NCBI GenBank assembly: GCA_020723485.1
Contig: DYIU01000002.1
Location: forward strand, 95,543 to 159,542
Length of the DNA: 64,000 bases
Source of the DNA: Acidimicrobium ferrooxidans
GTDB lineage: Bacteria > Actinomycetota > Geothermincolia > Fen-727 > Anoxymicrobiaceae
Reading direction: 5' to 3'
Part shown: positions 41,452-50,719 of the stretch, one piece after another
Position numbering within the stretch: the stretch's first letter is position 1
How the letters are laid out: the number at the start of each line of letters is the position of its first letter
Made by a program: the position numbers and the translations under genes
The notes under the pieces: model-generated
What the model was told of the DNA's origin: nothing
Database searches by the model: none
What the model saw: the letters and a program-made list of their open reading frames with translations, nothing else

Positions 41452-43625
41452 CACCTCGGATTCAGGTACTCAACAACCAGGGTGATTTCACGTACAACCC
41501 TGCGAAGGACGCGACGGACATCGCCCTTCAGGTCTCGACGATATCCCGGGAGGAGATAAACCTCTGGGACAAGCAGAAGATCGTCGACTCGATAATACTC
41601 GAGGCGCAAGCCTCTCCCGACCTCGCCCGCGAGATAGCGGACGAGGTCGAGAAAGCCCTGGTCGCCTCGGGCCAGACGCGGGTCACCACCAGCCTCATAC
41701 GAGAGCTGGTCGACCTGCAGCTCATGGAACGCGGACTTTCGCACATGCTGGAGCGGCACACCAACCTGGGCCTGCCGATGTTCGACGTCGAGAATATAAT
41801 CACGCAGGCCAACAAGGAGAACTCGAACACCACCCATAACCCCGAGTCGATAAACCTGACCATCGCCGAGACGGTGCTCAAGCAGTACGCGCTCGAGAGG
41901 GTGTTCTCGGAAGACATCGCCCGCGCCCACTACGAGGGCGCGATCCACCTCCACGACCTCGGCTTCGTGGTCCGTCCGTACTGCGGCGGCCACAGCCTGG
42001 AGTACGTCAAGAAGTTCGGCCTGCACCTGCCCAACATCACCAGCACATCCAAGCCGGCACGCCACGCGGACGTGCTCATAGGGCACATGGTCAAGATGGC
42101 CTCCACGCTCCAGTCCTATTACGCCGGGGCCATCGGCTGGGAGGCGGTGAACGTCTTCTTCGCCCCATTCCTGGTCGAACTCCCTTACGAGCGTATCAGG
42201 CAGCTGGCCCAGATGCTTATATTCGAGTTCAACCAGCTCGCCGGGGCGCGCGGCAGCCAGGTCGTTTTCACCGACTTCAACCTCTACTACAACGTGCCAA
42301 AGCACCTCCGCGACGCACCGGCCATCGGGCCGGGAGGCGAGCCGACCGGGAAGACGTACGGCGACTACGAAAAAGAAGCGCAGCTGTTCCTGAAAGCGCT
42401 CTTCGAGGTATACCTGGCGGGCGACGCCATGGGCAAGACGTTCGTCTTCCCCAAGCCGCTCCTGCACCTGAGCGAGGACTTCTTCAGGACCGAGGGGTGG
42501 GAGGAGTTCCTCGACCTGGCGTGCGAGGTGGCGAGCCGGCAGGGTATAACCTACTTCGTCTTCGACCGGGGGGACGAGGTCACGGTCTCACAGTGCTGCA
42601 GGCTCAAGCTCAAGCTCCAGGAGGAAGACCTGCTCGAGGCACTGACCCCCGAGAAGATGCGCTTCAGCGCCCTGCAGAACATAACCATCAACCTGCCTCG
42701 CATCGCATACCGGGCCCAGGGCTCGGACGAGATGCTCCTGAGCGAGCTCGAGACGACGCTGGAGATGGTGGCCCGGGCGCACCTCCAGAAGCGCAAGTTC
42801 ATCCTGAGCCTGATGGAGCTCGGGCGCGAGGGCCCGGTCTCGCTCCTGTGCATGGAGAACGACGGCGAGCCGTACCTTCGCGTCGACCGGCTGACGTACC
42901 TGGCTGGCCTCCTGGGACTGAACGAGATGGTCCAGTACCACACCGGCGCGCAGCTGCACGAGTCGGTGGCCGCGCTCAAGTTCGGCCTGAAGGTCGTCTC
43001 GCACATGTCCATAGTCTGCGAGAAGCTCTCCAAGAAGTACGGGATAAACATGGTGCTCGAGGAGTCGCCGGCCGAGTCGAGCGGGTACAGGCTGGCCAAG
43101 CTCGACATGAAGTACTACCCGGCGCAGGCGGGCGGGGTCGTGAAGGGCCAGATGGAGGGCGACCAGTACTACTACACCAACAGCATCCACCTGGCGACCG
43201 ACGCGCCGATCGACTACGTCGAGCGCGTGATGAAGCAGAGCATGTTCCACCCGCTCATCAAGGCGGGGGCGATAATCCACGTGTGGCTGGGGGAGCACCA
43301 GCCCCCGGCGGCCTCCATCCGAAAATTCGTCGAGAAGGTGTTCGTCGACACTAACGCAGCGCAGGTCGCGTTCAGCCCGGAGTTCACGGTGTGCAACACG
43401 TGCAGCCGCACCAGCCGCGGGCTCTACGAGGAGTGCCCCAGGTGCGGCTCGACAGACACCTACGGGATAACGAGGATCGTCGGTTACTTCTCGAAGGTGT
43501 CCACGTGGAACAAGGGAAAGATCGGAGAACTGAAGCAGCGGAGGAGGACTCCGCTCTCGGGAGGGGATAAGGATGCAGCTGAAGGTGTTCGTGAAGGACG
43601 ACTGTCCCAACTGTCCGGCGGCTAA
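41448..43625 (+). CDS. nrdD: anaerobic ribonucleoside-triphosphate reductase (class III)
   Basis: 725 residues, oxygen-sensitive glycyl-radical enzyme that reduces NTPs to dNTPs. Residues 1-95 form an ATP-cone. VSQCCRLKLKL carries active-site cysteines, the zinc site is Cys649/652/664/667, and the glycyl radical is Gly679 in RIVGYFSK. The NrdG activase is not adjacent. The last 45 residues after WNKGK are an extension overlapping the redoxin gene. GTG start overlaps nrdR. Confidence 0.95.
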   Translation: MTPRIQVLNNQGDFTYNPAKDATDIALQVSTISREEINLWDKQKIVDSIILEAQASPDLAREIADEVEKALVASGQTRVTTSLIRELVDLQLMERGLSHMLERHTNLGLPMFDVENIITQANKENSNTTHNPESINLTIAETVLKQYALERVFSEDIARAHYEGAIHLHDLGFVVRPYCGGHSLEYVKKFGLHLPNITSTSKPARHADVLIGHMVKMASTLQSYYAGAIGWEAVNVFFAPFLVELPYERIRQLAQMLIFEFNQLAGARGSQVVFTDFNLYYNVPKHLRDAPAIGPGGEPTGKTYGDYEKEAQLFLKALFEVYLAGDAMGKTFVFPKPLLHLSEDFFRTEGWEEFLDLACEVASRQGITYFVFDRGDEVTVSQCCRLKLKLQEEDLLEALTPEKMRFSALQNITINLPRIAYRAQGSDEMLLSELETTLEMVARAHLQKRKFILSLMELGREGPVSLLCMENDGEPYLRVDRLTYLAGLLGLNEMVQYHTGAQLHESVAALKFGLKVVSHMSIVCEKLSKKYGINMVLEESPAESSGYRLAKLDMKYYPAQAGGVVKGQMEGDQYYYTNSIHLATDAPIDYVERVMKQSMFHPLIKAGAIIHVWLGEHQPPAASIRKFVEKVFVDTNAAQVAFSPEFTVCNTCSRTSRGLYEECPRCGSTDTYGITRIVGYFSKVSTWNKGKIGELKQRRRTPLSGGDKDAAEGVREGRLSQLSGG

Positions 43626-43815
43626 GGAGGTCGCGAACCAGTTCCCGTTCAGCAGGCTTTATAACCTGGACGAGGCCGAGGGGCTGGCCGAAGCGGCGTT
43701 CCACAGCGTACTGTGCACTCCCTCGATGGTCCTCGTGGACGACCAGGAGATGGTGATCCAGTCCTGGCGTTGCCACGTCCCCAGGCCCACCGAGATAGCG
43801 AACTACGCCGCCTGA
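43573..43815 (+). CDS. thioredoxin/glutaredoxin-like redoxin
   Basis: 80 residues with a CPNC redox motif at Cys11/Cys14 and a cis-Pro region [10 protein letters not shown]. The size and fold pattern fit NrdH/glutaredoxin-type thioredoxin domains. The GGATAAGG-ATG start lies inside the nrdD 3' end (53-nt overlap), tying it to ribonucleotide reduction. It may deliver electrons to NrdD or keep it reduced; class III enzymes usually use formate or thioredoxin, so both are possible. Confidence 0.8.
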   Translation: MQLKVFVKDDCPNCPAAKEVANQFPFSRLYNLDEAEGLAEAAFHSVLCTPSMVLVDDQEMVIQSWRCHVPRPTEIANYAA

Positions 43816-43831
43816 GGGAGGACAGGGCCAA

Positions 43832-44269
43832 CTGTCTTTCACCGTAGAGTTCAAGAAGCTCGATCCCGGGGCGGCCGCCCCCAGGTACGCGCACGAGGGT
43901 GACGCCGGGTGCGACCTGGTGAGCATGGAGGACCTGGTCCTCGAGCCGGGAGCCCGCGCGCTCGTCCCTACGGGGATCGCCGTGTCCATCCCTGAAGGCT
44001 ACGCAGGTTTCGTGCAGCCGCGTAGCGGCCTCGCGGCGAAGCACGGCGTAGGCATCGTCAACACCCCCGGCCTCATAGACTCTCACTACCGCGGCGAGAT
44101 AAAGGTCATCCTCGTGAACCTCGACCCCGAGACCCCCTTCGAAGTGAAGCGCGGCGACAAGATATGCCAGCTCGTCTTCCAGAAGGTCGAGCAGGCCGAG
44201 TTCGTCCTCGTCGACGAGCTCGACCCCACCGCCCGGGGCGAGGGCGGGTTCGGAAGCACCGGCCTGTAG
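43832..44269 (+). CDS. dut: dUTP diphosphatase
   Basis: Hydrolyses dUTP to dUMP, following the nrd genes logically. 145 residues if started at CTG43832. Trimeric dUTPase motifs: DAGCDL (1), PRSGLA (2), [12 protein letters not shown] (3), RGDKICQLV (4) and GEGGFGSTG (5). The first ATG in frame (43919) would remove motif 1, and no ATG, GTG or TTG lies between the upstream gene and motif 1. CTG43832, about 10 nt after GGGAGG, therefore seems to be the start. Confidence 0.9.
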   Translation: MSFTVEFKKLDPGAAAPRYAHEGDAGCDLVSMEDLVLEPGARALVPTGIAVSIPEGYAGFVQPRSGLAAKHGVGIVNTPGLIDSHYRGEIKVILVNLDPETPFEVKRGDKICQLVFQKVEQAEFVLVDELDPTARGEGGFGSTGL

Positions 44270-44316
44270 TGGGGCTCGGGGTACGTTTCCCGCGCTACGG
44301 GAGTACCCTGATGCGT

Positions 44317-44399
44317 CGGGAAAAAAGCACCCCTCGCCCTCCAATGAGGATATTCGCTGCAGAGTACTCGGGGAAAAGCACGCCTCGCCCTTCAATCAG
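44317..44399. repeat. two imperfect 31-bp direct repeats
   Basis: 44317-44347 and 44369-44399 share CGGG-AAAAGCAC-CCTCGCCCT-CAAT with few mismatches, spaced by 52 bp. They lie in the noncoding gap between dut and the DUF3786 gene; CCCG/CGGG pairing just before could form a dut terminator. Confidence 0.6.
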
Positions 44400-44450
44400 A
44401 AGACCACTGCCGGTTCATGGTTCCTGTTAAAATCTTGTCGGAGGTTGTTT

Positions 44451-45071
44451 ATGGAAGAGAAAAAGGGTGAGAACCCGTTTGATGAGCCGACGAGGAAACT
44501 GAAGACAGCCGATCCCGCGAGCGTGGCGGCTAAGGCGGGCGCCCGCTGGGAGCCTTCGGGGGACGGCGGCAGGCTCCTCCTGCCCGTGCTCGGGGGAATA
44601 GCCTCGGTAGCCTGGCCGCAGGCCGACGTGGACGCCCCGGAGGGGCTCGATTCCTTCTCGCTCAAGCTGCTGTCGCTCATATACCTCGTGTCCTCCGACG
44701 GTACCCCGCCGTCGGGCAAGTGGGTGGCGTACCGCGAGCTCAGCGGGGGCCGGTTCTACGAGCCGGTGGTCAAGCGCAGCGTGGAGGACCCCCTCGCGCT
44801 CGCGTTCGGGTCCGACCCCGGAGGGTTCGCCGCTGCCTGCGCGTCGCTGGGCGGGGCCGTTCTCTCGCTGGGGGACGCGTCCTGCTCCTTCACGCTCTTC
44901 CCCAACGTGCTCCTCGCTTTCATACTCTGGCGCGCGGACGAGGAGTTCGACGCGCGGGCCCAGGTGCTGTTCGACTCGAACGACACCAGGCACTTGAACG
45001 CGTTCGACCTGCGCATGGGAGCCCAGGAGATAAGCTCCCGCCTGATCAAGGCGGGGGGCGGCGCGCGGTGA
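44451..45071 (+). CDS. DUF3786-family protein
   Basis: 206 residues, no signal peptide. WVAYRELSGGRFYEPVV and FDSNDTRHLNAFDLR resemble the DUF3786 family found mostly in anaerobes, sometimes near corrinoid-related genes. No catalytic residues can be assigned. ATG44451 lies 6 nt after CGGAGG. Its stop overlaps the queC start by 4 nt. Function unknown. Confidence 0.75.
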   Translation: MEEKKGENPFDEPTRKLKTADPASVAAKAGARWEPSGDGGRLLLPVLGGIASVAWPQADVDAPEGLDSFSLKLLSLIYLVSSDGTPPSGKWVAYRELSGGRFYEPVVKRSVEDPLALAFGSDPGGFAAACASLGGAVLSLGDASCSFTLFPNVLLAFILWRADEEFDARAQVLFDSNDTRHLNAFDLRMGAQEISSRLIKAGGGAR

Positions 45072-45721
45072 GCGGGGCGCGGGGGGCCGTCGTCCTCCTC
45101 TCCGGCGGCATCGACTCCGCGGTCTGCCTGTCCCTGGCCGCTCGCGAAGAGGAGGCGGGCGCCGTCACGGCCCTGACCTTCGACTGGGGCCAGCGCTGCT
45201 GGGAGCAGGAACGCGACGCCTCCTGCGCACTGGCCCGGGCAGCGGGCGTGGAGCACGTGCTCCTGGAGGCGCGCTTCCCATACTCCGGCGCCCTGACCGA
45301 CGCCGGGGCCGACATCCCGCTTGACCGCACCCCCGCCGAGATAGGGGAGGGGGGCACCGCGCCGACATGTTTCCCCGGGCGCAACCTGGTTCTCCTGGCG
45401 TTCGCCTTCGGGATCGCTTTCGACAGGGGAGCGCGCTCGGTCTACTTCGGCCCTAACGCGCTCGACGCGTCAGGCTACCCGGACTGCCGCCCCGGCTTCG
45501 TGGAGGCGATGGAGCGCGCTGCCGACCTGGCGCTCGGAAGCCCGGGGATAAAGCTCGAGACCCCCTTGATGGGTATGAGCAAGGTCGAGATAGTAAGGGC
45601 CGGCGACGAGCTCGGGGTCCCCTGGGACCTCACGTTCTCGTGCTACGCGCCGGTCGACGGGATCCCCTGTGGGCGGTGCGACTCCTGCGTTCTGCGCGCC
45701 CAGGCCTTCAACGCCCTCTAG
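45068..45721 (+). CDS. queC: 7-cyano-7-deazaguanine synthase
   Basis: Converts 7-carboxy-7-deazaguanine to preQ0 with ATP, for queuosine or 7-deazaguanine DNA. 217 residues. PP-loop LLSGGIDSAVCL near the start, GRNLVLLAFA, and the C-terminal zinc site built from FSCYAP and CGRCDSC. GTG45068 overlaps the DUF3786 stop; the frame is open further upstream but only as a shadow of that gene. queD, queE and folE are not here. Confidence 0.94.
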   Translation: MSGARGAVVLLSGGIDSAVCLSLAAREEEAGAVTALTFDWGQRCWEQERDASCALARAAGVEHVLLEARFPYSGALTDAGADIPLDRTPAEIGEGGTAPTCFPGRNLVLLAFAFGIAFDRGARSVYFGPNALDASGYPDCRPGFVEAMERAADLALGSPGIKLETPLMGMSKVEIVRAGDELGVPWDLTFSCYAPVDGIPCGRCDSCVLRAQAFNAL

Positions 45722-45826
45722 TGCCGGTGATGAATCTGAGGTCAAGTCTCATCTGTCAGCCGGAGTGTTCGGTCGACGGGATACAGCGGCCCCCTTCCAT
45801 GCCGGGCCCGGGCACCAGGGAGATGA

Positions 45827-45985
45827 CCGCAGGTTTGAATCTCAACAGTTGACTGTATTTATCACATGTTGTTCAGGACAACATCAGTAACGCCCGACGC
45901 GGCTTCAGTGCCCGGTTCTCTTTGATTTCCGTGGTCAGGGACCACTTCTGTCAACGACTGTTGTCAGTGTGATTCAAACCTGCGG
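45827..45985. mobile_element. MITE-like element, copy 3
   Basis: CCGCAGGTTTGAATC (45827-45841) and GATTCAAACCTGCGG (45971-45985) are perfect inverted ends. It is 159 bp like copy 1 and clearly homologous inside, including the GTGGTC/GACCAC hairpin. Similarity to copy 1 continues about 55 bp to the left (GATACAGCGGCCCCC and GCCGGGCCCGGGC). It lies between the convergent queC and membrane-protein genes. Confidence 0.82.
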
Positions 45986-45996
45986 TGCGAGATCCA

Positions 45997-47652
45997 TTAC
46001 TCGTCGTCATCGTCGTCGGGGAGGATCTTGGGCATCGTGATGTCGAGCTTCACAGAGCGCCTGACGTAAGGGCTCATCACGACCGGGATGAGCATTATCA
46101 CGAAGATGGCGACCAGCAGGTATATCCAGTTCCTGCCCGAGCCCCCGCCGGTGACAACTCCCCTGGTGAAACCGGTGGAGCTCCCGAACAGGTCCGAGAC
46201 GGAGAACTCGGAGGTCAGCACGTTCGTGGTCCCCCGGACCCTTCCTTCGAAATACCTGTCCCAGCTCTTGCCGGTGGCGCCCTCCGCCAGCTCGCTTATG
46301 TCAACCAGGGAGTACTCCCGGCCGTCGAAGGCGTCCCGGCGCTCGATGAGCCGGCCGAGCAGCCAGTCGATGTCCCTGACCTTTCCCTCGGACTCCTCCG
46401 GCAGCTTCCTGGCGACCGAGGCGGTGACCGCCGCGCCCTTGTTCGCCAGGAGGGCCTGGGCGTCCGGGTCGGACTCGGCCTCCTCCAGGGAGACCTCGAG
46501 CGCCATGGGATCCGTCAGGTATGCGCGGTAGGTCCGTGAGAATTCCTCGTAAGCGTCATCGGAAGCGAGGAGTCCTCCGAACGCCGCCAGGCGCAGTGGG
46601 TAGAAGAGGCTCAATCCCGCCTGGAACCAGCGCGAATCGGCGCCGGGTTCGGGCACCAGCGCGTAGCGGTTCCACAGCTCGAACAGGCCGCCGGCCGCGG
46701 CGACCGCGTCCATGTCGGAGAGCGTGTCTGCGTCACTCATGACCACGGCGGACTGAAGCAGCGTCTCCGCCGCGGGCTCATCGAGGCCGAACCGCTCAGC
46801 GCCGCAGAGGAGAACGGAAAGCGTGTCCAGCTCCCGCCGCTCCCCGAGGGTCTCGGCGAGGTCGCCGAACAGTGCCTTGAGGGCGTTGATCTCGGCCTGC
46901 CTCTCGGAGGCGGACTGCTTCGAGCGGTCACTCGAGAAGCCGGCGATGACCTCGGTGCCCCCGGTCTTGAACCGCTCGATCTCGAGCTCGCCCCAGGAGA
47001 CGAAGTTATCCAGCAGCGCCCTCACCCCGGAAACCTCGAACGAGCCGTCCTTCCCGGAGACCGGGGCCCACGGCGACAGGGCGTCTTCCCCGGACGCCAG
47101 CGGGACCTCGACCAGAAACTCCGTCGAGATAAACTTGCCGCCCTCCGTCCGCGGGCACAGGAAGACGTCTGAGCCCTTGAAGAGCTTCAGGTCCGGCTCG
47201 GATACGGCCGTCGGCGGCGCGACGCCTCCAGGGGCTTCTGGGTCCTTCCTGGGGCTATTGTTACCCTGGAACCTCACCGCGTATGCGACGGACACCTCCC
47301 CGGCGCCCGCGGCGGTCACCAGCCAGCCTGAACCTTCAGGTGAGAGCGCCTCGACCACGTATGCATTGTTGGCCGATGGTGCCATCTCTATCTCAGGTAC
47401 AGGTGCCGACGGGGCACCTTCATCCGGGGATGAGGGAGGCCTGATGACGACCTTTTCACCTTGCTCCATGTTGAAGTTCAACGTGACGTCGACCACGGAA
47501 CTCTCGCTCCGGTCCACTTTCAACACGAACTTCACCCCGCCATCCGCTGCTCGAGCGGGTGCCAGGGCGGCGGCGGGAAGCACGAGCGCCGCAGCCAGGG
47601 CCAGGGTCAGCATGCTCATCTTCTTTGCAGAAAAACGGGATATCAAGTTCAT
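45997..47652 (-). CDS. extracytoplasmic protein with C-terminal TM, degenerate peptidase-like region
   Basis: 551 residues: signal peptide (1-36), a beta-rich domain to about 240, a helical domain (260-470), a TM helix near 509-530 and an acidic tail. The helical part (RWFQAGLSLFYPLRLAAFGG and KGAAVTASVARKL) resembles the C-terminal half of gluzincin/M61-type peptidase-MA proteins, but no HEXXH is present, so it is unlikely to be a protease. It stands about 70 nt downstream of the large permease gene on the same strand and may be part of that export or envelope system. Confidence 0.65.
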   Translation of the reverse strand: MNLISRFSAKKMSMLTLALAAALVLPAAALAPARAADGGVKFVLKVDRSESSVVDVTLNFNMEQGEKVVIRPPSSPDEGAPSAPVPEIEMAPSANNAYVVEALSPEGSGWLVTAAGAGEVSVAYAVRFQGNNSPRKDPEAPGGVAPPTAVSEPDLKLFKGSDVFLCPRTEGGKFISTEFLVEVPLASGEDALSPWAPVSGKDGSFEVSGVRALLDNFVSWGELEIERFKTGGTEVIAGFSSDRSKQSASERQAEINALKALFGDLAETLGERRELDTLSVLLCGAERFGLDEPAAETLLQSAVVMSDADTLSDMDAVAAAGGLFELWNRYALVPEPGADSRWFQAGLSLFYPLRLAAFGGLLASDDAYEEFSRTYRAYLTDPMALEVSLEEAESDPDAQALLANKGAAVTASVARKLPEESEGKVRDIDWLLGRLIERRDAFDGREYSLVDISELAEGATGKSWDRYFEGRVRGTTNVLTSEFSVSDLFGSSTGFTRGVVTGGGSGRNWIYLLVAIFVIMLIPVVMSPYVRRSVKLDITMPKILPDDDDDE

Positions 47653-47719
47653 TTATGCGGTGAGTATAGCAGAACCGCGCGGCACTGGGCGGGTGCTCGG
47701 CGTGGGTGGGGGTGGGGGG

Positions 47720-50110
47720 TCAACCGCCTCGCTCCTTGGTGGCCTCGGCGAGCTCGACCCGCTTCACGTACTGCAGGGACGGTATCTGGCACAGCAGGAG
47801 GATTATTATGATGCCCACGCCGACCAGCAGGTAGCTTGAAGGGTTGACCTTGAGCGTGAGCGTGAACATCTCGTTGCTCTGCAGGCTCATCGCGTACCGC
47901 GCCACGAGCACTCCCATGACGCAGCCAGGGACTATGGATAGCAGCCCGAATATGACGTTCTCCAGGGTGGTCATCGCCGATATCTTCCAGGACTCGGTCC
48001 CGATGGTCCGGATGGTCGCAATCTCCTTTTCCCGCTCCAGTATGTTTATCGTGATGGTGTTGAATGTGAGAGTGAAAGCCATCATCAGCGCGAAGACGAG
48101 CATGACGTAGACGATTATATAGAGGAGGCTCATGTAACCCTCGACCTCCTGCCTTATCTGGCGGAGGTCGATGGTCGCCGCCATGCCGTCGAGCTTCTGC
48201 AGCGCGTCCCTGGCCTCCACGTAATGGCCGGGCTCGACCTTCACGTAGAAGCTTCCCCTGCTGGTCATGCCGTAGTCGAGGAGCTCCCTGGCCTCGTCCC
48301 TGGGGATGTAGACGATGTTGCCCATCGGTTCCTCGATGAACGGGCTCACGATGAACTCCCTGTCGCGGTATTCGCTCCTGAGGGTGACCTTGTCGCCCAC
48401 CTCCAGGCCCTTGTGCTTCTGATACCACTGGTTCAGGAGGATGTGCCTGTCGGTCACCGGCACCTCCTGCCTGTCGGGGGTGTAGAACCTCCGCATGTCG
48501 GTGTCGGGCTCTATCCCCATCATGACCGTATCCGACTCCTCGCCGTCCCAGGCTATCTTGACGTTGTACCCGAGTGTGGGCTCCACCTCCTGCACTCCCG
48601 GGACCCGCTTTATCTTGCTGATGAGCGCGGCGTCGCGCCCGCCCAGGAAGATGGCCACCATGTCGAACCGGTTGTTCAGGGTGAAGCCGCGGTTTAGGGC
48701 GTCCCCGGCGGTGTTCAGGACCGCGAGGAACATCAGCACGACCATTACCGAGAAGGTCAGCCCTATCAGCGTAAAGACCGTCCGGCGCCTGTTGCGGAAC
48801 ATGTTCCGGATCGGGACCTTGATGAACATCGGCATCTTCGAGAGGGGAGGGAAGATGCGCTCGACGATTGGCAGCTTGAACGTCTGCTGTAGGGTCTCGC
48901 CCCGCATGGCCTTGGACGGGTCCTGCCTGGCCGATGAGAGCGCCGGGATTATGCCCGCGACCGCGCAGAAGGCTATCGACATGAACATCCCCTGGAACAT
49001 CACCATCCAGAAGACGTGGATCTTTACAAGAGGTATGCCTATCGTGTCGGCGTATATCCGGGCGATTATGTACGACACCCCGTAGCCGAGCAGCGCGCCG
49101 AATATGGCCCCGAGCACGCCGATTATGAGGGCGAAGCTCAGGTAGTGCACCAGTATCTGCCTGCGGCTGTAGCCCATGGCCCTCATAACGCCGATAAACG
49201 GCCTCTGCGTGTACACGAGCCTGGAGAGCAGGATGTAGATGCTGAAGCACGCTATGCCCAGGAAGAGGAGGGGGAAGAAGAGGGCGAAACTCTTGAAACC
49301 CTCGAGGTCGGCCTTCATCAGCTGGTTGCCCTGGTGCTCTTCCTGGGTGATCACTTCATTGATCCCCGTGTTCTTCATTATCTCTTCGACCGCGGCGATC
49401 TGGGGCTCCATGTTCGCGGGGTCCTCGACCTTGAACAGGACCTGGTTGTACTCGTTCGGGAGGTTGGCCATGGCCTGGGCGTCGCCCAGTGGCATGTACA
49501 GTATGGCCATCGCGCTCGCCGAGAGCATCGGGCTGAAATCGCCTGTCTCTCCGGCCAGGACGAGGTATTCCGGGCTCCCTGCTACCCCGATGATCTCGAC
49601 CGGTATCTCGGCGCCCTTGTTTATGTAGTAGACCGTATCACCGGGGTGGAGGTCGTAGAACTTGGCGAAGTGCGATTCCGCTATGGCGACCATCCTGTCG
49701 CCTTTCTCGAAATAACGCCCCTCCTTGACGAGCAGCTTGTCGACTATGTCCTCTTCCTCGGGGACTCCGGTCACCCTGGCCATAAGCCGCTTCCCGTCCT
49801 CGAGCGAGAACGACACGTCGGTCCTGACGCGAGGGGTGGCCATCGTCACTCCCGGCACCCTGGCGGCGCGCTCGAAGTCATACCTGGGTATCTCGTCTGA
49901 CTTGACCCGGAAATCCGCGAAGTTGAGCGTCTCGTAAGTGTACTCGTAGGACGTCTTCAGGTTCCTGTAGGACATCGAGGACGCAATGAATATGCCGACA
50001 CCGATGACCACCACGAAGGTGATGGCAAGGAACCTCACCTTGGCGTTGCTGATCTCACGCACCAGCTTGGTGCGCATCATGTTATGTTTTGGCCTCGGCA
50101 ACTTCTTCAT
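47720..50110 (-). CDS. FtsX/MacB-type ABC transporter permease
   Basis: 796 residues: N-terminal TM (about 24-44), an extracytoplasmic MacB-PCD domain, three TM helices near 265-400, a second TM/periplasmic domain (445-640) and three final TM helices. Two FtsX-like cores in one chain (GVMRAMGYSRRQI; ATIRTIGTESWKI) make it a full-length permease of the lipoprotein/peptide-export class. The needed ATPase is not adjacent. Long out-of-frame ORFs within are shadows. The start has an upstream intergenic region with an AT-rich palindrome. Confidence 0.9.
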   Translation of the reverse strand: MKKLPRPKHNMMRTKLVREISNAKVRFLAITFVVVIGVGIFIASSMSYRNLKTSYEYTYETLNFADFRVKSDEIPRYDFERAARVPGVTMATPRVRTDVSFSLEDGKRLMARVTGVPEEEDIVDKLLVKEGRYFEKGDRMVAIAESHFAKFYDLHPGDTVYYINKGAEIPVEIIGVAGSPEYLVLAGETGDFSPMLSASAMAILYMPLGDAQAMANLPNEYNQVLFKVEDPANMEPQIAAVEEIMKNTGINEVITQEEHQGNQLMKADLEGFKSFALFFPLLFLGIACFSIYILLSRLVYTQRPFIGVMRAMGYSRRQILVHYLSFALIIGVLGAIFGALLGYGVSYIIARIYADTIGIPLVKIHVFWMVMFQGMFMSIAFCAVAGIIPALSSARQDPSKAMRGETLQQTFKLPIVERIFPPLSKMPMFIKVPIRNMFRNRRRTVFTLIGLTFSVMVVLMFLAVLNTAGDALNRGFTLNNRFDMVAIFLGGRDAALISKIKRVPGVQEVEPTLGYNVKIAWDGEESDTVMMGIEPDTDMRRFYTPDRQEVPVTDRHILLNQWYQKHKGLEVGDKVTLRSEYRDREFIVSPFIEEPMGNIVYIPRDEARELLDYGMTSRGSFYVKVEPGHYVEARDALQKLDGMAATIDLRQIRQEVEGYMSLLYIIVYVMLVFALMMAFTLTFNTITINILEREKEIATIRTIGTESWKISAMTTLENVIFGLLSIVPGCVMGVLVARYAMSLQSNEMFTLTLKVNPSSYLLVGVGIIIILLLCQIPSLQYVKRVELAEATKERGG

Positions 50111-50719
50111 AAGTCCTCTATATTAGACACGCAATGCGGCCCGCCGGTTCGAGAGGGGCCTCATAAAAAGAAAGACCCGCGCCGGGTCCGCCGGACCATG
50201 GAGCCTTTATTCATTTTCGTCACATTGAGTTCAACGCTTTACGCGCCTCTCGGCAACGCCTCTAGAGCCGGCTCCCTGCCAATGATAACCGAAGAGGGGC
50301 TTCCCCGGAACGGGAGGGCCTCTTCATGCATATGTCCCATAATATATATTATGTAAACTTGGCGTGAGCCTCATTCTTCTCTCCTTCTTTCAACGCCCAC
50401 TCCCTCCCTTCCACCTTCTCTTCACCTGGCGCTGCGTGTTTCTTCCACTCAAGGTTGTCCCAGTTCGTCATTTGAGCCGGATACGGCCAAGAGACGGGCA
50501 TCGGTCGGAGGCAGGCGCGATCAACGCCTCGCTCCTCCCCCACTTTTCGGCCCGCAGGTGGTGTCGGGGAGGGGATGCAGGTATGAATACGCCCCTCAAC
50601 GACATCGGGGTTTTCCCTATATATGTCGGATTCACCTCGAGTAACCGGGAATCCCGCCGAATCGGTATAGTGAGCAGTTCCCCTGAGGGGACGCGGTGCG
50701 AGGCATTGGAGAAGCCGTG
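50111..50719. other. 609-bp intergenic region with AT-rich palindrome
   Basis: No ORF with native codon usage is found. CATAATATATATTATG (50338-50353) is a perfect 16-bp palindrome, a likely operator or promoter core. A nearly symmetrical AAGAGG...CCTCTT hairpin is just left of it (50291-50323), and CGACAT...ATGTCG (50599-50627) flanks a TATATA. GACCCG/CGGGTC at 50180-50194 could be a small hairpin. Confidence 0.6.

Noticed and set aside
47649-49250. Second minus-strand ORF inside the permease gene
   Set aside because: Out-of-frame shadow with Arg/His/Gly-rich translation and no family pattern.
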